64,000 nt of DNA from Eutreptiella sp. 'Long Island Sound 2002' (lineage: Eukaryota; Euglenozoa; Euglenophyceae; Eutreptiales; Eutreptiaceae): positions 83,266,482 to 83,330,481 of the forward strand of contig OZ038379.1 in the NCBI GenBank assembly GCA_964036045.1. Reading direction: 5' to 3'. Under the pieces are notes generated by a model. The model searched no databases. It was given only the letters and a program-made list of their open reading frames with translations, and was not told the origin of the DNA. This document shows positions 57,566 to 64,000 of this stretch, piece by piece; position 1 is the first letter of the stretch, and every line of letters begins with the position of its first letter. Position numbers and translations under genes: made by a program.

Positions 57566-58492
57566 CTAGTCGCTGTTGTGGCGCGGTATCGGGGCGCGGG
57601 GATGGTGATGGTTGCGGTTCTCCGGGAGGAGGAGGAGGAGCTGTGGTGCCAGGCACCTCCAGACATCATCCTGGCCACTGTGGCATTGCCGTACGTGCGG
57701 CTGTTGGGCGCGCCTCCATGTGAGATAGGCCGCCATCAGCCTCTCAGTCGCCCCCTGAGTCATGGCCCCGCTGCGCTGGAAGAAATCCCCCCATTCGCCG
57801 CCATGGGCGCCGTGGACGATTCCCATCGCCCATTCCGCGTCCCCCACCAGCGAGCCGAAGGCGAACGGGAGGCGGATGTTGGGGGTGACGACGGTGGTGC
57901 GGTAGTTGTTGAAGTTCATCGGGGTGACGGGCTCCCGACTGTCTGGCAGATTGCCAACGGGGGGTAGACTGCCCCGTGGCACGTCGTCGTAATGTTTGTG
58001 GTCGAGGACGTAAATCCTGGGGTCCGCCCCCTCGGGTGGCAGCGCCCATGTTGGTGCTCGCCAGGGGTGGCGGGGTGGCGGTGTCGCCGGGTCCTCGTTC
58101 GTGAGGACAGCCAACCACTCAACGTTAGGGCTGTCCCCCCCCGCGCCATTGTTCAAGACATTTTGCTGGATCAGGGTGCGCAGTGTGTGGAGCCTGAGGT
58201 CTTCGGCTTGTGGTTCGCGTGGCGGCGGAGCTGTGCAGAGTGGATGCGATCGTGGGGAAAGTGGGCATGACCACAAGTTCGCGATGCACGGGCTGCAGAA
58301 CCAGTGCAGCTGCTCCCTGCCGCCGCAGCTGAGGTTTTGCCCACGGAGCGGAGTGCCGTTTTCGTCGTTCACCTCCCAGCAGACTCCGCACGGGTTTCCC
58401 GGCCGCAGGTGTGGAGCTTCACCTTCGGGTATCCCGAGGAGAGGTATTGTTCGCGTGACGATCGGGCCTCTATCGGGAGGGAGTGCGCGCAC
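57566..58492 (-). CDS. RING/zinc-finger-like N-terminal part of a retroelement-associated protein
   Basis: 308-codon frame starting at 58492, 72 bp after the stop of the upstream RNase H remnant. Residues about 33-75 contain CGVCWE, then SCGG, LHWFC and SPC, a Cys/His spacing like a RING or PHD finger. The remainder has moderately complex sequence (NNYRTTVVTPNIRLPFAFGS, GDFFQRSGAM) unlike a chance GC-rich frame. It probably continues by frameshift into the proline-rich region to the left and then the Ulp1-like segment, forming one long ancestral protein. Function unknown; a free-standing host gene is less likely given the neighbourhood. Confidence 0.45.
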   Translation of the reverse strand: MRALPPDRGPIVTRTIPLLGIPEGEAPHLRPGNPCGVCWEVNDENGTPLRGQNLSCGGREQLHWFCSPCIANLWSCPLSPRSHPLCTAPPPREPQAEDLRLHTLRTLIQQNVLNNGAGGDSPNVEWLAVLTNEDPATPPPRHPWRAPTWALPPEGADPRIYVLDHKHYDDVPRGSLPPVGNLPDSREPVTPMNFNNYRTTVVTPNIRLPFAFGSLVGDAEWAMGIVHGAHGGEWGDFFQRSGAMTQGATERLMAAYLTWRRAQQPHVRQCHSGQDDVWRCLAPQLLLLLPENRNHHHPRAPIPRHNSD

Positions 58493-58564
58493 TCCGTTGT
58501 AGTGCGGCGTGGTGGGTGGTGCGATGGCAGTTGCCTGGCGGTTGCTGCGTGCCGGTGTGTGTGA

Positions 58565-60041
58565 TTAGGCGCTGGGCTGTGCGTGTTGGTAGTGGAGGGG
58601 GAGGATATAATACATACGGCGGTCGTAGGTTGTTTGATGTGCTTCTTGTGCGTACACCTGGACGCGGTGCTGTAACTGTGCGTCCGCTCTCTTGACGGCG
58701 ATGAGTTGCATGTGACGTATTGTGGCCCTAGGTTCTGGGGCGTGGTCGGCGATGACCCTGTAGAGTTGCAGTGGCACCGCTCCCCTGAGCACCGCTTCCT
58801 TGATCTCCGGTTGCCGCATCAGGCGCCGAACCCCATTTGCCGGTGGCGTGGCCAGGCCCCACCCGGCGTGTTGTGCTATGGTGTCCTCTGGCGTCCACGT
58901 GGCGGGGTGGATGCCCCCTTGGGCCAATGGGCAGTGTTTGAAGTGTTCCAACGTCTCTGGCTGTTGGAGATGGCAGGGGCATATGGTGTATTCCGGGGGT
59001 ATGTCTATACCTCGTCGGCCATATCAGCGTGCCACCCTGTCTAGGAGGGGCAGTTGTTCGAGCAAGAGTTGGGCACGTCGCGTTTGTAGGTGTACCGGTA
59101 TTAGGGACAGGTCAAGAGCTGAGAAGTATAATGCGATTCGCAGCTTATGTTGGAGGTGGTTCATGAAGGTGTTGTCGGCTTAGCCGCCTCGAATGTGCGC
59201 CGTGGTGCGGATGGGTTGCGGGTAGTGGCATGCCCGTCCCGTGCCGTTTTAGATTCGACTGTCTGGTACCCAGGCTGGTGGTTCTCCGGGGTGTGGGATT
59301 GGTGGCAGGTGTTGAAGGTGCGTGTGCATGTGGTCCTGTAGCGGAGGGTCCTCGCCGTCCGGCATGTTTTCGGCAAGCTGGTTTTGGGCGTGTAAGTCTA
59401 TGTGTCCGTTGCCCAGGCTATACCGATGAGACTCATGTTTGACGAGGTGTAAGAGGACGTGTTTGGGGAGGCGCCGCAAGGCTGTCCAGAGGTGTAGGGC
59501 CTGGGTGCCCAGGCTAGAGTCGGTCTTTATTCTGGAGGGGCTGCCGTGGCAGTTTGCAAACGATCTGGGAGTCCACTGCCGCGTCTATTACGACCCACAC
59601 ATGGTGCGTGTGGTCACGCGGTTCTTGGTGGGTGTCATTGACGGCGTCCACGATGATCGCCAGTGTTTTCAGTTCCCCGTGAGAGGAGGCCCCGAAGATG
59701 GTAGCCCATGTGAGGTGGTGTTGGTGGAGTCGGCCTGTCGCGTCCGTCGTCAACTCCAAACCTGCCCCCCGGGCTGCTGGAGTGAGTCTTGTGGTGCCAG
59801 AGGCATCCGCAAAAATGACGGTGTTGTGGTCGTCCGGGTACAGCGGGCGGCACGGCGACGTTGGTTGGTAGGCATGGATGTGTGCCCCCCGTTCCGTGGT
59901 GGCCCATGGCGTGGGGGCGGCCGATTGGAGTCTCTGGGTAGCATACACGCCCACCCCCTGGCAGATAATCTCGGTTGCCGCTGGGTTCATGCAGACATAG
60001 TCGTTGTTCCCCTCGTGGCCCTGTGTCAGGTAGCTGTACAC
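58565..60041 (-). pseudogene. Non-LTR-like retroelement C-terminus: RNase H and zinc motif
   Basis: Frame 60041-59514 contains an RNase H pattern: FADASG, then GASSHGELKTLA (E) and VWVVIDAAVDSQ (D). A frame change near 59510 leads to 59479-59249 with HLVKHESHRYSLGNGHID, the His-Gly-Asn-Asp end of RNase H. Between 59249 and 58951 the frame continues with a TGA near 59033 where Trp is likely. It then reads ICPCHLQQPETLEHFKHCPL, a CxC...HxxxC motif like the C-terminal zinc motif of LINE-type enzymes, and ends at 58565. No complete RT domain is visible upstream. Clearly once coding, now broken. Confidence 0.7.
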
Positions 60042-61167
60042 ATATTTGAGCAGGTACGCTTTCTGTTGGTGGAATGTGGTCCACTCGACCGTCTGCCAGT
60101 CCTGGACTTGGGAGCATCGGTGTTTAACCGGGTAGGCAGGGTCCTATGGCGTGGCACTGCGATGTGTGGTTGTCTGGGTGCTTGGTGTCCCACGTTCCTT
60201 GTTGGAATTTCCATTCTGCCGCGGCTCTGGGGCGCCGAGCCACTGTGGCCGTGTCCCTCTCCGCGGCCCGTTCGAAGTGCGTGTGTAGCCACCGGTGTTG
60301 TTCGGGGGTAGCGTGGGCTGTTGGTATGGGGTGGTAGCGCGCCGACAACTGGAGGATTGGCCACTGGGTGGCTAGTGCTTGGGGTCCACATCTCCAGCAA
60401 GTGGTGGGGGTGCCCGTCAGCTTGTCTTGCGACAGGGGTGGCGGACAGAAGGGGCGTGCCGTGGGTGGTGGCAGCATCCACAGGTTGCCCCGCATTCTGA
60501 TAGGTCGCAATGTGGCTTTGAGTCCGCTGGGTGCCAAGAGGAGTACTGCTGGCACCGTGGTGCCTGGTACATACCCCACCTGCTCCGGTGGCCGGTGGTG
60601 GGCCTGGTTCTCTTCTGGTGGGTCCGGTGACTGGGGCCGCTTGTGCGTGCTCCAAAACAGGTTATACGCCTCACGTACTTCCCCATCGGTCGGCTGGGGG
60701 TGTCCGGTTTATGTGGCTGCGCTGCGCATGTGACTTTCCAGGACTGACTTGTTGGGCCATTCTGGGTGTTGCAGGAATGGGACGTGCTGTGTGCCCACCC
60801 GTTGGAGGGCTCGCATCTGGTCTGGGGTGACTGGTACGAGTTGTAGGGTGGTGTCCACCAGGTCCAGAGTGGTGGTGCTTCCAGTTTGCCCCCCACCCAC
60901 ATTCGTGTGTAGGACCGCCAGAGGGCCGATTTCCCTGCACCGATGGTTCCATTGGATGACATGCTGGTGGTGGGGTAGCAGGAGTTGTAGGTGGTCCCAT
61001 ACGCAGGTCCCCACCTTGGTGGGGGGGCCCCGCTGGTGAAGTATGTATTCGGGGCAGGTGTTGCGATGGTACTGGACCTCTTGTAGTGTCAGCGTGAAGA
61101 CTTCTCGATGTGAGGCAGTGAAGCGGACATGGTCTTGCTCCCTGCAAGTGTGAGAGTGTGCGTGCAT
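60042..61167 (-). pseudogene. Upstream coding remains of the RNase H element
   Basis: Minus-strand pieces 61167-60709 (152 codons) and 60579-60124 (151 codons), in different frames, have non-repetitive composition and lead towards the RNase H segment. They include a Cys pair (TTCWRCG). I do not recognise a domain; they may be the region between RT and RNase H. The start is lost in the T-poor tract to the right. Confidence 0.45.
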
Positions 61168-61189
61168 TGGGTAGTTTACAATTTTTTTT

Positions 61190-62760
61190 TATTTTCAAAA
61201 AAATGTTTTAACAAATTTTGCGGCTGTTTTCAAGTAGGAGAAACCAAACAAACAAAGGAAACAAATCAAACAAGGCAGCAGGACAGGACACCGCAGCACC
61301 ACACGGCAGCACAGCACCACGGGGCACAGCACAGGGGAGAAGGGCACCAACGGAGAGCAGGGCCGCACAGCAACACCGCACAGGGCGAAGAGGACAGGGA
61401 ACGCACAGCACGACACCCCAGGAGGCACACGGCAAGGAGCACAGCGGCGAACAACACCACACAGCAACACACGACAGAAAAACACACACAGCGCGGGGAG
61501 ACAAGACAAAACACGGGGCCGGAAGGCACAGGACCCCAGGACAACGGACAGCGCCCCAGGACAGGACACAGCGCGCGACAGCACCAAACGAAGCAAAACA
61601 AAACAACACAGCGCACAAGAACACAACGGCAGACAGCACAATGCACAGCAACACGGCGCAGCACAGCACCCAGGGACACACCAAAGCACACCACCGAATC
61701 AGGACACCAGGAGCCCCCAGGATCCACCCCAGGACAGCCAGCCCCAATAGCAAACACACAAACACGACAGGCAACAACGCAAAACATCAGCCAGCGCCGC
61801 AGGGCCGAGGGAGCACCGCACAGAGAGCAACGACGCAGGCACACCGGCACAGCACCGCACAACCAGAACACAGAAACAGGAACAGCCCAGAGGGCCACGA
61901 AAAGGCAAGGAACAACGCGAAAAGAAACAACCAGCAGAGAACGCAGCAGCGCACGACAGCAAAGCACACCAAAAACACCACAAAACGACCAAGCACAACA
62001 CCGCGCCGAACAAAACGGCGCAAGAACCCAACCTGACACAAGCAGGCCACACAACACCGGGCACAACACAAAACACACCACAGACCGCAGCACCACACGA
62101 CACGAAGCACGACAAAGCACATCAGAGGACGCCACAACCAGCCGGGGGGGGGGGGCGAAACCAGCAAACACCGACAAGCACATAAAAAAAACCCCGCGCA
62201 AACCACCCGAGGGGGGGGGTGGGCACCACCACAAAACAGCCACCAGAGGCAGCACGAAGAAGAGCAACGCAGCCAGCACGGCGCCAGCGGGCACGCGCAA
62301 CACAACACGCAACAACACAAAAGAAGGAGGAGGCAGGCACGGAGCACCGAACAACAGAACGCACACTGGCCCCCGCCGAAGCACAAGGCCGACAACAACA
62401 CACACCAACTAACCCCTAAGCCCAGGACACGCCAACCCAGCACCCCACACCCAGCACACGACGGCACAGCAAAAAAAAAAAAGAAAGGAAGGAGGAAGAA
62501 TTGTAAAAAAAAACAACAGGAGAGAAAAAGGAAAGCACACAAAGGGGTGGGGAGAAAGAAAAAAGGAAAAAGAAACGACAGAGGGGGGGGACCACAGGAC
62601 GCAGAGGCCCAAGGCATCCCGGGCACGAAATTACCGAAAGCCAGGGACAAGGGAGGCGCACAAGGAAAAAGTAAAAAGAAAGAACAACCACAGGCAGGGC
62701 AACCCCAGCCCAGAGGGGGCCGAGCAGACAAAGAGAGCACCAAGAACAGGAACAGGACAA
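61190..62760. repeat. T-depleted, A/C/G-rich low-complexity tract
   Basis: The plus strand is almost free of T for about 1.5 kb and is made of short words such as CAGCAC, ACACA and AACA. Stop codons on either strand need a T on this strand, so frames over 380 codons open in both directions without being genes. It begins after an A/T-run segment (61180-61240). Confidence 0.75.
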
Positions 62761-63436
62761 GGTGAAGCGCACAAAAACACGCCGGGGGTGCCGGCGCGAG
62801 CGACCCGGCCCAGAAAGCACGCACCTGCACACACACACGGGACCCGGGCGTGGCCTCCTCTGACCTGAGAGGGGCGGTGTCGGCGTCCACACGAAACAGC
62901 CCCGCTGCACCGGCCGAGTCCCCTGTCGAAAGACGGACGGTACGGGAAACCGGATGCGTCGCTGACCGGGTCCACACACGCAAACCACCGCAGCGCACGC
63001 AGACCAAGACCGACGCCCGAGTGACCCGCCAGGGACAACTCTATCGCGAGGCCCCGGGCGGGTACAACGGGGAGCCAGCCCACCACAGCTGCGTCGGCAG
63101 CAGCCATGGGCAGACACAAAGTGCCCGGTTCTCGGCTGGCCTCCATGTGCCCTGCGCAGCAGCCGGGTAGATCTGGGGGTGCAAGCCCCCTGGGGTGGGG
63201 AAAGGCACCACAGCCTCGGGAAAGCCGACCGGAGCACCAAGAGTGACCGGAGCAGACGAAGCGCGGCGCACCAACGCGGGGCCACGGTGCACGCCAGAGA
63301 GGCATGCCGCCGGCCACAATCAAGGCACAAGGACAGGTGCCAAGCAAAAACGGCCACTGGGTGCCGCAAACCCGGGCAGCGCGCACAAGCTGCAACGAAC
63401 GACTGCACAGGAACAGGTGCCAGGCGACACCCAACC
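62761..63436. other. GC-rich unassigned stretch
   Basis: T content rises again, but no gene or element end is recognised. Long minus-strand frames crossing it extend into both low-complexity neighbours and look like compositional artefacts. Confidence 0.4.
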
Positions 63437-64000
63437 CACACACCGCACGCCCGAGCTGGTAGAGGCGAGGTACAGGCGGAGCACGCACACAAACACACAT
63501 ACACCCCAACACCCCAGCCAGGAGTGGCAGGGCGCAGCCGACACCCCAGCCAAAGCACACACACCCACAGCGCTCACCACAGCCAGGAGTGGCAGGGTGC
63601 AAGTGGAGCGTGCACGCAAACGCACAAACACCCCAACACCCCAGCCAGGAGTGGCGGGGCGTGGCCGACACCAGAGCCCAATCACACACACCCACACCGC
63701 ACACCCCAGCCAGGAGTGGCGGGGTACAAGCAGAGCGCGCACACAAACACACAAGCACACCCCAACACCACAGCCAGGAGTGGCGGGGCGCAGCCAAAAC
63801 GCGAACCCCAGCACACACATCCACACGGCACACCCCAGCCAGGAGTGGTGGGGTACATGCGGCGCGCGCACACAAACACACACGCACTGCAACACCCCAG
63901 CCAGGATTGGCCGGGCGCAGCCCAAACCTGAGCCCAAGCACGCACACCCACAACGCACACCCCAGCCAAGAGTGGCGGGGTACAAGCGGAGCACGCACAC
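63437..64000. repeat. 64-bp satellite in alternating 128-bp dimers, running off the right edge
   Basis: CAGCCAGGAGTGG or a variant starts at 63515, 63580, 63642, 63707, 63771, 63836, 63898 and 63963. Steps alternate 65 with 62-64. Odd and even copies differ: one type continues GGGGTACAAGC, the other GGGCGCAGCC, so the true period is about 128 bp. A degenerate unit is visible near 63450. Frames of 226-455 codons here are translations of the repeat. Confidence 0.88.

Noticed and set aside
38506-59035. Reassignment of TGA (Trp) or TAG in the host code
   Set aside because: The gag-pol stops are TGA in one family and TAG in the other, and frames also end at TGA or TAG where homology ends; decay and readthrough explain the data more simply.
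61129-62412. 427-codon plus-strand frame and 380-455-codon minus-strand frames at the right end
   Set aside because: They exist because the plus strand almost lacks T, removing stop codons in both directions; the products are low-complexity.

Overview
The window looks like nuclear DNA from a eukaryotic microbe, most likely a dinoflagellate or a related alveolate alga. Grounds: there is no recognisable single-copy host gene, it is almost wall-to-wall retroelements and satellites, composition shifts sharply between AT-richer, GC-rich and T-depleted blocks, and the Ty3/gypsy Pol proteins resemble what I remember of dinoflagellate polyproteins. The assignment is from memory of protein style, not a search.

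Layout. 1-2731 (minus): an uninterrupted reading frame that runs off the left edge, with a GIY-YIG-like motif and then the start of a reverse transcriptase, resembling a Penelope-like element with an N-terminal nuclease. 2.76-3.72 kb: GT/CA tandem repeats. 3.73-3.93 kb: a palindromic block. 5837-6835: a 1.0 kb terminal-inverted-repeat (TIR) element packed with TTGGCGCGCCAA palindromes. 9.67-10.8 kb: a 378-bp tandem repeat. 11598-13306: a second TIR element (5-bp target duplication TCATT) packed with GCGCGAGGCCTCGCGC palindromes.

13753-53111 is a three-level nest of LTR retrotransposons solved from target-site duplications. Element 1 (minus; TSD AGGAG; 2354-bp LTRs) was entered by element 3 (plus, 21924-46414; TSD GACCC; about 787-bp LTRs). 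The 5' LTR of element 3 was then entered by element 2 (minus, 22407-35602; TSD ACCAT), a relative of element 1. Element 2 has open gag and pol; elements 1 and 3 carry stops and frameshifts. In elements 2 and 3 the pol frame is continuous with gag apart from one stop codon, so Pol is probably made by readthrough. The element 1 LTR at the right also carries a 1.58 kb GC-rich insertion flanked by an 88-bp duplication.

53.1-61.2 kb (GC-rich) holds broken minus-strand coding remains: an RNase H plus zinc-motif end of a non-LTR-like element, and downstream a RING-like, proline-rich and Ulp1-like protease region. 61.2-62.8 kb is nearly free of T on the plus strand, and 63.4-64.0 kb is a 64/128-bp satellite. 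Most long open frames on the right side are products of composition and are not annotated as genes.
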